From assembly GCF_000331735.1 (NCBI RefSeq), contig NC_020126.1, forward strand, positions 9,675,501-9,739,500: 64,000 nucleotides of DNA. The letters run 5' to 3'. Position numbers and translations under genes: made by a program. Below, piece after piece: positions 35,752 through 44,371 of the stretch (position 1 is the stretch's first letter; each line of letters begins with the position of its first letter). The notes beneath the pieces were generated by a model, which saw nothing but the letters and a program-made list of their open reading frames with translations, was not told the origin of the DNA and searched no databases. The stretch comes from Myxococcus stipitatus DSM 14675. GTDB lineage: Bacteria; Myxococcota; Myxococcia; Myxococcales; Myxococcaceae.

Positions 35752-36606
35752 ATGATCTCCTCCCCGCCGGGTGGAGACCTGCTGGTGTCATTGGAGCATC
35801 AGGGCGCCGAGCGGCTGCGCTGGTGGCGGTGGCACGGTGCGAAGGCACCCGAGGCATTGGCCGGAGAGGTCGTCATTCCCCAAGGCGTCGCGGCCTGGCC
35901 GCTCCCGTCACTCGGGGGAATCGCGGTGACGGACCAGCGCTTCCACATCAGCCTGCGCGCGTTGAATGACGGCCGGCGCGTGCGACAGGGGGCGCTCGCG
36001 GGCTACGAGACGAGGGGACTCACCGCCAATCGCCAGGGCACGCTGCTCGCCATGCACGACAGCACCCGGGGCGTGTTGCTGTGGGATGCCGAAACGTGGT
36101 CCTCACTGGGCCGACTCGAAGGGCCGCAGGAGGAGGTTGCCGGGTTGGCCTTCTCTCCGGACGGGCGGCTCCTCGCCGCCACCTGTCTGGAAGGTCGTGT
36201 CATCGTCTGGGAAGTCTCCAGCGGCCAGTGCATCCACGTCCACGAGGAGCGAGACACACAGTTCACCCGCCCTGCCTTCACTCCCGATGGAACGGAGCTG
36301 GTGGCGCCCACCACCAGCCAGCGCCTCCAGCGCTTCCGAGTGAGTGATTGGAGCCTGGCGGGGACCTTTGCCGGTTCCGTCGCGGGAATGAGCGCCGTGA
36401 ACTTCAGTCCCGACGGTGGGCTCTTCACCACCACGAGGGGGGGATTCCGCGTGTTCGACACGCGGACGAACACCTGCCTGCTCCACCACGACGTGGACAG
36501 CGACTTCTACTACAGCAACGCCACCTTCAGCCCGGATGGCACGGCCGTCGCCTGGGGTGAGCCCGACGGCACCGTGAGCCTGTGGGGGCCGACCCCGGCC
36601 GAGTGA
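35752..36606 (+). CDS. WD40-repeat protein
   Basis: 284 aa from ATG 35752. Four to five WD40/propeller blades are visible by phrases GLTANRQGTLLAMHDSTRGVLLWD, GLAFSPDGRLLAATCLEGRVIVWE, PAFTPDGTELVAPTT, NFSPDGGLF, and TFSPDGTAVAWGEPDGTVSLWG. No signal peptide, so cytoplasmic, probably a protein-interaction scaffold. The start is uncertain: ATG 35680 in the same frame has a GGGAG 7 nt upstream, and the +2-shifted frame from 35676 reads protein-like up to ~35780 (SPCPLGCSQFEELRVPDDLLPAGW), so an N-terminal frameshift is possible. It follows the PT-TG gene but beyond a terminator; a role as its immunity protein is only a guess. Confidence 0.72.
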   Translation: MISSPPGGDLLVSLEHQGAERLRWWRWHGAKAPEALAGEVVIPQGVAAWPLPSLGGIAVTDQRFHISLRALNDGRRVRQGALAGYETRGLTANRQGTLLAMHDSTRGVLLWDAETWSSLGRLEGPQEEVAGLAFSPDGRLLAATCLEGRVIVWEVSSGQCIHVHEERDTQFTRPAFTPDGTELVAPTTSQRLQRFRVSDWSLAGTFAGSVAGMSAVNFSPDGGLFTTTRGGFRVFDTRTNTCLLHHDVDSDFYYSNATFSPDGTAVAWGEPDGTVSLWGPTPAE

Positions 36607-36630
36607 GTGTCAGCGGAGTGGCACTCACTC
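36601..36630. terminator. Bidirectional terminator overlapping two stop codons
   Basis: GAGTGAGTG (36601-36609) pairs perfectly with CACTCACTC (36622-36630), extending two more pairs inward around a short loop. It contains the last bases of both the WD40 gene (+) and the di-haem peroxidase gene (-), so one hairpin can end both transcripts. Confidence 0.6.
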
Positions 36631-37767
36631 CCATGGATTGGAGAAGCGCGGGTCGGTCAAGAACGCCGTGTCCGTGAGGCTCTTCAGGAAGGCGACAAGG
36701 TCGCCCTTCTCCGAGTCGGACAACTCGAAGGGCCGCACCAGCGGGTCCTTGTTGGGATTGAGCCGCCCGTCGCCCGCATACGGGCCCTCCACCACGTTGC
36801 GTCCACCCGCCATGTAGTGCTCGATGACCGCCTCGAGCGTGGGGATGCTGCCGTCGTGCATGTACGGCGCCGTCAATTCCGCGTTGCGCAGCTGCGGCAC
36901 CCGGAAGCGCCCCTGGTCCAGCACGTCATGGGTGAACTCATAGAGGCCCGGGTTCTGCGGAGGGTAGGCCCCCTTCCCATTCAAGTCGTACAGACCCGTG
37001 TTGAAGAACTGCGGCGGCTGCGGCTTCGAGTCCTTCGACCGGAACGAGTTCGAGAGATGCCGTCCACTGTGGCAGTGATAGCACTCGGCCCGTTCACCAA
37101 AGAACAACTCCATCCCCCGACGAGCCGACGCGGACAGCGCCGAGCTCTCTCCCTGAAGATAGCGGTCATAGGGGGAGCCACCCGACAGCAGCGTGCGCTG
37201 GAAGGACGCCAGCGCCTTCGCGATGGACTCGCGACTCACCGGGTCCGCATCGTTCGGGAACGCCTTGCGGAACAGCTCGGGATACCGGGCATCCTCCCGG
37301 AACCGCTGGAGCACCTCCTCCAGCCGGGACGTCAGCCCCAGCTCCGTGGGGTGCTCGCCGAACAGTGGCACCAGGGCCTGCGACTCCAGCGTCGTCAGCA
37401 ACGGGTTCGCCCAGGTGTACGTGTCCAGATAGGCCACGTTCGCCAGCCCTGGCGCGTTGCGGGGGACCGCATCTCCCGTGGACCCCACGGGTGTCGCCTT
37501 GCCATCCGAAAAGGCTCGCGCCTGCTCGTGACAGCTTCCGCATGCCATGGTGCCGTTGCCCGACAGCCGCTTGTCGAAGAAGAGGTGGCGCCCCAGCTCC
37601 ACCTTGGCCTCGGACATGGGGTTGGTCTCGGGAACAAAAGGCTCGGGGAACCCCGCGGGCAGGTCCCACACATACGCCGGTGGCGCCGGCTGCTCTGGCC
37701 CACTGTCCCCACATCCGGCGGCCACCACGGCAGCCGCCACCGCACTCACCTTCCACACAGGCGACAT
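36625..37767 (-). CDS. mbnH: MbnH-type di-haem MauG-like peroxidase
   Basis: 380 aa from ATG 37767 (AAGGAG upstream; a GTG at 37770 adjoins it). Lipobox VAAGC, Cys19. Two haem c sites: CGSCH (76-80) and CYHCH (229-233). The layout is that of the MXAN_0977-type MauG/CcpA-like family, known as MbnH when paired with MbnP. In studied members the bis-Fe(IV) haem enzyme converts a Trp of MbnP to kynurenine, making a copper site. It lies 33 nt downstream of the mbnP gene on the same strand, so one operon. Acts in the periplasm or at the outer membrane. Confidence 0.88.
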   Translation of the reverse strand: MSPVWKVSAVAAAVVAAGCGDSGPEQPAPPAYVWDLPAGFPEPFVPETNPMSEAKVELGRHLFFDKRLSGNGTMACGSCHEQARAFSDGKATPVGSTGDAVPRNAPGLANVAYLDTYTWANPLLTTLESQALVPLFGEHPTELGLTSRLEEVLQRFREDARYPELFRKAFPNDADPVSRESIAKALASFQRTLLSGGSPYDRYLQGESSALSASARRGMELFFGERAECYHCHSGRHLSNSFRSKDSKPQPPQFFNTGLYDLNGKGAYPPQNPGLYEFTHDVLDQGRFRVPQLRNAELTAPYMHDGSIPTLEAVIEHYMAGGRNVVEGPYAGDGRLNPNKDPLVRPFELSDSEKGDLVAFLKSLTDTAFLTDPRFSNPWE

Positions 37768-37800
37768 CACGGCTTGCTCCTTCGAGGGCCCGTCACGTCC

Positions 37801-38661
37801 TCAGCGCACGCGGAAGAAGGTCTTGGGAAGCGCCTTGGGGCTGCCATCCGCCGCCAGGCCGAACTGCGAAAAGAGCGCCGGGCACTCCGGGTCTCCCGCC
37901 CCCGACATGCAACCCGGCATCATGTCCGTGGTGCCGTTGGGGACACGATTCACATCCAGCTCCGCATACAACCCCGCGACATCCAGGACGACCTGGTTCG
38001 TCTCCGGGCTGAAGTCGTCCAAGGTGATGGTCGCCTGGTTGTTGGACGCACAGTTGTAGCCCTCGCCCGGAGTCCCCCGGCACCCGCTGGCGCCCAGGTG
38101 GAAGACGTACTCCGCGTTCGCCGGGGTGCGGATATCCAGCTTCACGAACTTGTAGCCCGTCTGCCACTGCCACCACATCGGGGTCTTATCCAGCGGTGCC
38201 GCCTGGCGCTCCGCGTCCAGGTGGTTGATTTCTGGCGGCAGCCCCACCTTGAACTCCAGGCGCGTGTAGTCGTCATGCTCCGGCGCCGAGCCGACCACCT
38301 CCCGGTGCATCTGCGAGTTGGTCTCCTTCCGGCAGGTGCCCGTCCCATCCTCGAAGTCCAGCAGGGCGATGGCATCTCGCTGCCACGTGCCGTCCTGCTC
38401 CAGCTTCAGCGGATGGCGCTCGCCATTGGCGCGCACCAGCGTGACGTCCCGCACGTACATCTTGAAGTCCAGCAACTCGAGGGTGCTCCGCGACGTCCCG
38501 ATATCGGTATAGAGCCCCTGGCACGTCAGCGCCTCCTGGCGGACCTGGGGGCTGAAGCGCACGGTGTAGGTCTTGCGGCTCTCCGCATCATCACCACAGG
38601 CCTGCAAGAGCAACAGCGTAGGGAGCAGCACCCAGCGAGCGGACTTCCAGACGGCGTTCAT
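37801..38661 (-). CDS. mbnP: MbnP-family copper-binding lipoprotein (MXAN_0976 type)
   Basis: 286 aa from ATG 38661 (GGAGG 8 nt upstream). Lipobox LLQAC, Cys22. The protein shows the family's hallmarks: YTVRFSPQVRQEALTCQGLY near the N-terminus, LLDFKMYVRDVTLV, LDFEDGTGTC, and the aromatic motif MWWQWQTGYKFVKLDI that contains the Trp modified by MbnH in characterised pairs. Ends with a Cys pair (PGCMSGAGDPECP). Members bind Cu(I) in the periplasm; no methanobactin precursor or synthesis gene is seen here, as is usual for the widespread mbnPH pairs. First gene of the mbnPH operon. Confidence 0.88.
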   Translation of the reverse strand: MNAVWKSARWVLLPTLLLLQACGDDAESRKTYTVRFSPQVRQEALTCQGLYTDIGTSRSTLELLDFKMYVRDVTLVRANGERHPLKLEQDGTWQRDAIALLDFEDGTGTCRKETNSQMHREVVGSAPEHDDYTRLEFKVGLPPEINHLDAERQAAPLDKTPMWWQWQTGYKFVKLDIRTPANAEYVFHLGASGCRGTPGEGYNCASNNQATITLDDFSPETNQVVLDVAGLYAELDVNRVPNGTTDMMPGCMSGAGDPECPALFSQFGLAADGSPKALPKTFFRVR

Positions 38662-39023
38662 CGAATCGACCTCCACGGCGGAGAGGAGTTGGCGCACCGC
38701 GACCGGCTGAGGGGTACCAGCATCGGAAAGCGGGCCCTGTGTGGCAAGTTGTCGCGGCGCGCTGGCGGCCGCCCCTGGGGGACGCATCGGGGCGGGAACG
38801 CCTTGAGCGCGTGGACATATCGCCGCCACGAAAGGGGCGCCCGACCCAAGGCAAGGGCCTCTCCATCCGGGCCCATGGGCTGCCCGGCCTCGAAGCCCAT
38901 CGCTTTGGGGGAAACTCCTCCGTCACGACCCAGCAAGGTGACAGGGCCCGCGTGAATCCGGCCCGCTCAACCCCTCACCGGCGCGACACGAGAAGCCGCG
39001 GGAGGTCGTCGACAACGGACGGG
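38662..39023 (-). other. Non-coding region upstream of mbnP
   Basis: About 360 nt between the STNGL-protein stop and the mbnP start. No protein-like frame on either strand and no clear promoter boxes; only the GGAGG ribosome site of mbnP near 38670 is evident. A copper- or redox-responsive operator might be expected here but I cannot point to one. Confidence 0.4.
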
Positions 39024-39992
39024 CTACTGGCAGCTGCCACAGTCAGACGCGCAGCTGTCCGGAGTGACGCCCGTGCCGCACTTCTCGGAGAGCTGGCACA
39101 CGCCATCACCGCACCGGTAGATATCCTGCGGGCGGATGCGCGTGTTGATGGCCCGGTAGTACTTCCCGTTGTAGAGGCAGCGCGTGTAGTGCGTCCGCGA
39201 CGCGTCCAGCTGGCAGTAGTCCAGGCAGCTCCCCACGTGGACGATGGCCGGAGCGCACGCCATGTCGCCCGCCCACGACGACAGCCCGCAGGTGCGCACC
39301 GTGCTCTGGTCATAGGACAGGTAGCTGGTGTCGTTGGCCGCGTACAAACCCTCGTTCGCGAAGAGGTTGCCGAAGAAGCAGGCCTCCGGCTGGCTGTACG
39401 TCTGCGTCTCCTCCGGCGTGGTGGGAATCTCCACGTTGGTCGCCCCCTTGCCCAGGACGGAGATGTTCACGTGCACGCCGAACTTGTTCGCGTGCGCCGC
39501 GATGCACGCGGACACGATCTGCTGCTCCGTCACCGTCGCCGGCTGGTTCGTGGACCAGTTCGGCGCCAGCCCCAGCGAGCCCGCCCACGTATACGTCGTC
39601 CCCGCATGGGTATACGTCAGGGTTTGATTGGCGTTCATCGCGCAGCGGACCACGTACTTCATCAGCATGTCCGCCTGCGCGGGGTTGGAATTGAACCAGG
39701 ACACGAACAAGCCATTGGTGCTCAGCCCATTCGTGCTCAGCCCATTCGTGCTCAGCCCATTCGTGCTCAGGCCGTTGGTTGACAAGCCATTGGTGCTCAA
39801 CCCGTTCGTCGACAGCCCATTGGTGGACACCAGGCCGTCCCGCTGCGTGTCCACCGGGTCCACGGGCTCGGGGGTGGCCCCGCCACCCGGCCCGCAGCCG
39901 ACAGCCGAGCCCAGGAGCGCGGGCAACACCCACGCACGGAGGCACCGGAAGGAGAAGGATTGCGTCTGGAATCGAATGAAAGACTGGCGCAT
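39024..39992 (-). CDS. Lipoprotein with eight STNGL repeats and Cys-rich C-terminus
   Basis: 322 aa. Lipobox AVGC, Cys33. Residues 56-95 are eight consecutive perfect STNGL pentapeptides. A ~190-residue globular part follows (FVSWFNSNPAQADMLMKYVVRCAMNANQTLTYT..), with many Cys (11 or more) implying disulfides, then a C-terminal CGDGVCQLSEKC..DSCASDCGSC segment like the short Cys-rich repeats found in myxobacterial surface proteins. Presumably anchored in the outer membrane with the repeat as a flexible stalk. No enzyme family recognised. Monocistronic, well separated on both sides. Confidence 0.78.
   Translation of the reverse strand: MRQSFIRFQTQSFSFRCLRAWVLPALLGSAVGCGPGGGATPEPVDPVDTQRDGLVSTNGLSTNGLSTNGLSTNGLSTNGLSTNGLSTNGLSTNGLFVSWFNSNPAQADMLMKYVVRCAMNANQTLTYTHAGTTYTWAGSLGLAPNWSTNQPATVTEQQIVSACIAAHANKFGVHVNISVLGKGATNVEIPTTPEETQTYSQPEACFFGNLFANEGLYAANDTSYLSYDQSTVRTCGLSSWAGDMACAPAIVHVGSCLDYCQLDASRTHYTRCLYNGKYYRAINTRIRPQDIYRCGDGVCQLSEKCGTGVTPDSCASDCGSCQ
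39708..39827 (-). repeat. 15-bp tandem repeat, eight units, coding for STNGL
   Basis: Eight head-to-tail 15-bp units. The central units (39722-39770 region) are identical at the DNA level (CCCATTCGTGCTCAG read on the plus strand), while the flanking ones differ at synonymous positions only, which shows selection on the peptide and recent expansion in the middle. Likely to vary in copy number between strains by slippage. Confidence 0.9.
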
Positions 39993-40212
39993 GGGACTGT
40001 CTCCGCGTTCGGGGGTGACCGCAATTTTCCGCGGTCAGGACAACGGGTAGTCCTTGCAGCCCGAGAGTGACAGGTGTCCCAACGTGCAATAGGTCTGGCG
40101 ACGTCATTCGCCAGACAGCATCAGCGTGAAACAATGGACGCTCGCGTGATGTATCGCCGCGCGGTGGACGATGAATCAGCGCGATGACACAGCGCGAGCC
40201 GTCACTGAAACA

Positions 40213-42147
40213 TCAGCGCGGGGAGCGGCGGGCGTCGCGCGGGAGCGTCACGGTGAAGGTCGTCCCGTCCCGTTCGGAGGAGCGCACGTCCACGCTGCCT
40301 CCGTGCGCATGGACAATCTCGCGCACGATGAACAGCCCCAGCCCCAGCCCGCCGCGGCGCCGCCCCTTCTCACGGGCGACCCCCGCCTGGCGGAACGGGT
40401 CGAACAGCGTGGCCAACTGAGGCGCGGGGATGGGGGCTCCGGGGTTGTGGACTTCCACCACCTGCCGGGCCTCCTCGTCCATGCACCGCAGCAACACGGG
40501 GGCGTCCTGGTCGCCGTGCTCCAGCGCGTTGCCCACCAGGTTGCTGAGCACCTGCGCCAGCCGGTCCGCGTCCCAAATCCCGTCCGAACGACCGTCCACA
40601 TCGAAGGCGATGGAGCGGTCGGGATGGACCGCGGACAACTCCTCCACCACCTGCCGGCACACGATGGACAGGTTCGCCGGCGCCAGTTGCAAGGGGATGC
40701 CCCCCGACAGCCGCGCCCGCGTCAGGTCCAGGATGTCTGAAATCATGGTGCCCATGCGCTCGGCACTCGCCTCGATGCGCTGGGCCATCTGCTGCTGGGA
40801 GGAGTTCATGGCCGTGCGCCGACGCAGGGCCCGCGCGGACAAGGTGATGGCGTTGAGCGGATTGCGCAAGTCATGCCCCAGGATGCCGATGAAGCGCTCC
40901 CGGAACTGCGCCTCCTCCGCCAGCCGCTCCAGCGCGCGCTTGCGCTCGGTGATGTCCATCATCGAGCCAATCATCCGCACCGGCCGGCCCGCGGCGTCGC
41001 GCGACAGCACCCCTCTGTCCAGCACGTGCGCCCAGGTGCCGTCATGGCAGAGGAAGCGATACTCCGCCTGCCACGCGGCCCGGTCGGAGGCGATGAAGTC
41101 GTGCAGCCCCGTGGACACCGCCTCGCGCTCATCCGGGTGCAGCCGCTCGGTCCACCAGGAGATGTCGTGGTCCGCGGCGTCGCGTCCATGACCGAACAGC
41201 TCCTCCTGCCCCGCATCCCACAGCACGCGCCCGGTGCGCAGGTCGCAATCCCACAGCACGTCGTGCGTGGCGCGCGCCGCCAGCCGGTAGCGCTCCTCCG
41301 CCTCCCGCAGCGTGGCCTCCGCGTGCTCGCGCTCCGTGCAGTCCATCACCACCCCCACCATGCGGTGGGGGCGCTCTCCTTCATGGAAGCTCTGGCCCAC
41401 GGCCTCGTACCAGTGCGTGGCGCCGTCCACGTGCCGGCAGCGGAACTTGAGGGTGTAGGCCCCATCCACGGCCAGCGCCTGTTCGATTCCACGCGCCACC
41501 TTGGGCCGGTCCTCCGCCAGGACACAGGAGAGGAAGCCCGGCAGCGAGCAGCCCAGCGCCCCGGGCAGCTGGCCGAAGAAGCCATCCGCGTCCTGGGACC
41601 ACGTCACCGCGCGCCGCCCCTCCGTCCACTCCCACGCCACCATGCGCGCCATGGACAGGGCCAGCCGCAGGAGCTCCTCCCGGGCCTGCACGTCGCGGGT
41701 GCCCTCCAGCGCCCCTTCCGCGCGCCGCCGCGCCTCGCGCTCTCGCGCCAGCGCGTCGCGCAGTCCCTCCGCGTCCTCGGGGGAGGGCTCCAGGAGCCAC
41801 AAGACGAGCCCGTCCGCCTCCTTGAGGCCCACCACCTGGAACGTGGCCTCCAGCCCGTCGCGGGCCAGCCTCAAGGTGGACGACAGCGGGACGCCCGTGG
41901 CCCACACGCGCACGCACGACTCCAGCTCCACGCCCCGCAGGCCCTGGGGCTCCCAGCGCGACAGCACCGGAGGCACCCCCCAGTCATGGACGAAGTGCTC
42001 CGCCGCCGCGTTGAGCGACGTCCACTGGAAGTCGAGCACATCTCCCGCGGAGCCCCGCAACGCCTCCAGGCGGATACACGGTGCGGGACTCCCGGCATGG
42101 AGCGACCGTGCCAGGGCATTCCCCGGCAACGACGACAGGCTCACCAT
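40213..42147 (-). CDS. Multi-PAS sensor histidine kinase
   Basis: 644 aa from ATG 42147 (GGGGGGAAG upstream); the frame is open further but the extension is not protein-like. Three PAS-type regions: a degenerate one (~5-130, PCIRLEAL..DVLDFQWTSLNAAAEHFV), PAS 2 (~160-285, PAC end VGVVMDCTEREHAEA) and PAS 3 (~290-410, IGSMMDITERKRA), then HisKA with H425 (LGHDLRNPLNAI) and HATPase (NLVGNALEHG; RGGLGLGLFIVREIVHAHGG). Soluble. The next kinase gene lies upstream on the same strand with a 285-nt gap. No adjacent regulator gene. Confidence 0.9.
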   Translation of the reverse strand: MVSLSSLPGNALARSLHAGSPAPCIRLEALRGSAGDVLDFQWTSLNAAAEHFVHDWGVPPVLSRWEPQGLRGVELESCVRVWATGVPLSSTLRLARDGLEATFQVVGLKEADGLVLWLLEPSPEDAEGLRDALAREREARRRAEGALEGTRDVQAREELLRLALSMARMVAWEWTEGRRAVTWSQDADGFFGQLPGALGCSLPGFLSCVLAEDRPKVARGIEQALAVDGAYTLKFRCRHVDGATHWYEAVGQSFHEGERPHRMVGVVMDCTEREHAEATLREAEERYRLAARATHDVLWDCDLRTGRVLWDAGQEELFGHGRDAADHDISWWTERLHPDEREAVSTGLHDFIASDRAAWQAEYRFLCHDGTWAHVLDRGVLSRDAAGRPVRMIGSMMDITERKRALERLAEEAQFRERFIGILGHDLRNPLNAITLSARALRRRTAMNSSQQQMAQRIEASAERMGTMISDILDLTRARLSGGIPLQLAPANLSIVCRQVVEELSAVHPDRSIAFDVDGRSDGIWDADRLAQVLSNLVGNALEHGDQDAPVLLRCMDEEARQVVEVHNPGAPIPAPQLATLFDPFRQAGVAREKGRRRGGLGLGLFIVREIVHAHGGSVDVRSSERDGTTFTVTLPRDARRSPR

Positions 42148-42432
42148 CGGCTTCCCCCCGGCGAGCAGCACCCCTCCAGTCCAAGAGCACCGGCCGGGGC
42201 ACGGAACGCGCGTTGGGAGAGAGTGCCATGTCCGAGGTGTCGTGAACTTGTCCTCGGGTACAGCCGTTCCCGCAGTGCTCACCCGTAAGCACTGTGTGGC
42301 GCGTCCCACGTGCTCCCGCGCCAGATGTCCGGACGGACCAGCCCCTCTCCCCTCACCTCGCAGCAAAGTGCACCGTGGCCAACACCCGCCACTGCCCCCC
42401 GGGGCAGGAAGGCCCGGCACCTACCCGACACC

Positions 42433-44166
42433 TCACCCCGGGCGCAGCGGGAGGCGCACCGTGAAGGTGGTGCCGTGCTCCTCGGAGGACACGACCTCCA
42501 CCCCGCCTCCATGGCCTCGGACGATGTCGCGGACGATGTAGAGCCCCAGGCCGATGCTGCGGTTGGACTGACCTTCCTTGAGCGTCCCGCGCGTCAGGGG
42601 CTCGAACAGGCGCGGCAGCAGCTCCGCCGGGATGGGCGCCCCGCCGTTGTAGATGCTCAAGAGCACCTGGCTCCCTTCGGCGCGGGCTTGCAGCCGCACC
42701 GGCGCCTGACGAGGGCTGTAGGTCAGCGCGTTGGAGAGCAGGTTCGTCACCACCTGCGCGATGCGGTCCGGGTCCCACTCCCCCTGGACCCCCGCCGGCA
42801 CGTCCACGTCCACGTGCCGGCCCGCGTGCGCCACCTGCACCTCGTCCAGCACCTGCGTCACCACCTCGCCCAGGTCCATGGACCGCCGGTGCAGCGGGAT
42901 GCCGCCGCCCAGCCGCGCCTTGGTGAAGTCGAGCAGGTCCCGAATCATCCGCGCCGCGCGCTCGCTGGCCTGGCCGATGCGCTGCACCGTGCGCCGCTGC
43001 GAGTCGGACAGCGACTCCTTCTTCTCCAGCAGCCCCACCGACATGGCGATGGCGGCCAGGGGGTTGCGCAGGTCATGCGAGACGATGCCCACCAGCTGCT
43101 GCTCGAACTCCGAGCGGCGGCGCAGCTCCTCGTGGGAGCGGCGCTCCTCGGTGATGAGGCGCACCTGCTCCAGCGCCTGCGCGCACGCGTGCGCCAGCGC
43201 GGAGAAGAAGGCCCGGTCCATCTCCGTGAACAGCCGCGCGCGGGCGAAGGACAGGCCAATGGCGCCCAGCGTCCGCCCCTTCACCATCAGCGGCAACGCG
43301 ATGGCGGACTCGTGGATGCCGTGCGCGTTGAGGTGCGGGTAGCGGCCCTGCCACTCGTCCAGGGAGCCCAGCCAGATGGGCCGCTGCTCGCGCACGGCCT
43401 CCGTCAGCGGCACCGGGTTGGAGAGCGGGATGCGCCGCCACTTGGCCAGCACCTGCTCCGGGTAGCCCACCGCGTCCACGATTTCCAGCGCGTCGCCCTC
43501 CGCGTCCAGCAGGTTGACGGCGCCCGCCTTCGCGCCCGCGGCCACCAGCCCCTGCTCGAAGAGGGCACGGCACACGTCCCGCACCGTGTGGGCCTCCGAC
43601 AGTCGCGCGGTGAAGTCGCGCAGCCGGTCGATGTGGCCCGCGGCCCGGTGCGCCAGCTCCCGCGCCTCCGCCTCCTTGCGCCGCAGCAGCTCCGCCTGCG
43701 CCCGCACCTGGTGCTGCGCGCGGAACAGCTCCACGAAGACGGACACCTTCGAGCGCAGCACCTCGGGTGGGAAGGGCTTCTGGAGGAAGTCCACCGCGCC
43801 CGTGGAGTAGCCCGCGACCAGCTCCGAGTCGTCGCGTCCGTACGCGGTGAGGAAGATGATGGGGACGTTGCGCGTGCGCTCGCGCTGCTTGATGAGCGAC
43901 GCCGTCTCGAAGCCGTTCATCCCCGCCATGCGCACGTCCAGGAGGATGACGGCGTAGTCCTCCCGCAGGAGGAAGCGCAGCGCCTGTTCTCCAGACGACG
44001 CCTTCGTCAGCGTCACGCCCAGCGGCTCGAGGATGGCCTCCAGCGACAGCAGGTTCGCGGGGTTGTCATCCACCAGCAGCACCCCCGGCGCGCTCACCCC
44101 CGCGAGCACCGCGGAATCCGCCGACACCTCCTTCGGCATCCCCCTCCACCCCAACCGTTCCGCCAT
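42433..44166 (-). CDS. Hybrid receiver-GAF-histidine kinase
   Basis: 577 aa from ATG 44166 (AAGGGA 9 nt upstream; ATG 44190 is the longer option). Order: receiver domain first (D33/D34, phospho-acceptor D77 in ILLDVRMAG, Lys in FLQKPF), coiled linker, GAF domain (~190-335), HisKA with H364 (SHDLRNPLAAI), HATPase (NLLSNALTYS; IGLGLYIVRDIVRGHGG). A receiver placed before the kinase suggests that another kinase phosphorylates it to control this one. Soluble. Shares local sequence with the neighbouring kinases, e.g. GIPLHR and GGGIPL segments, so these kinases belong to one expanded myxobacterial group. Confidence 0.9.
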   Translation of the reverse strand: MAERLGWRGMPKEVSADSAVLAGVSAPGVLLVDDNPANLLSLEAILEPLGVTLTKASSGEQALRFLLREDYAVILLDVRMAGMNGFETASLIKQRERTRNVPIIFLTAYGRDDSELVAGYSTGAVDFLQKPFPPEVLRSKVSVFVELFRAQHQVRAQAELLRRKEAEARELAHRAAGHIDRLRDFTARLSEAHTVRDVCRALFEQGLVAAGAKAGAVNLLDAEGDALEIVDAVGYPEQVLAKWRRIPLSNPVPLTEAVREQRPIWLGSLDEWQGRYPHLNAHGIHESAIALPLMVKGRTLGAIGLSFARARLFTEMDRAFFSALAHACAQALEQVRLITEERRSHEELRRRSEFEQQLVGIVSHDLRNPLAAIAMSVGLLEKKESLSDSQRRTVQRIGQASERAARMIRDLLDFTKARLGGGIPLHRRSMDLGEVVTQVLDEVQVAHAGRHVDVDVPAGVQGEWDPDRIAQVVTNLLSNALTYSPRQAPVRLQARAEGSQVLLSIYNGGAPIPAELLPRLFEPLTRGTLKEGQSNRSIGLGLYIVRDIVRGHGGGVEVVSSEEHGTTFTVRLPLRPG

Positions 44167-44371
44167 TGTCGCATTCCCTTCGTGGGACATGAGGAGTTCA
44201 CCTGGAGGTCGCGCGGTCCACCGTGAGGACTGGCAGTGTCCATCCGGCCCGAGGGTGGACTGACTCCCAGCGACACACGTCCTCCTGGAATTACACCGTG
44301 CCCGGAGTGTCCATGGCGCGAAGGTGTGCGGCCGGGGGCGCGAAGCGTGCGCTATCCATCACTCGGCGGGT

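Noticed and set aside
35752..36606. WD40 protein as immunity protein for the PT-TG candidate
   Set aside because: A strong terminator separates the genes and WD40 scaffolds are not known as immunity proteins; no positive evidence.
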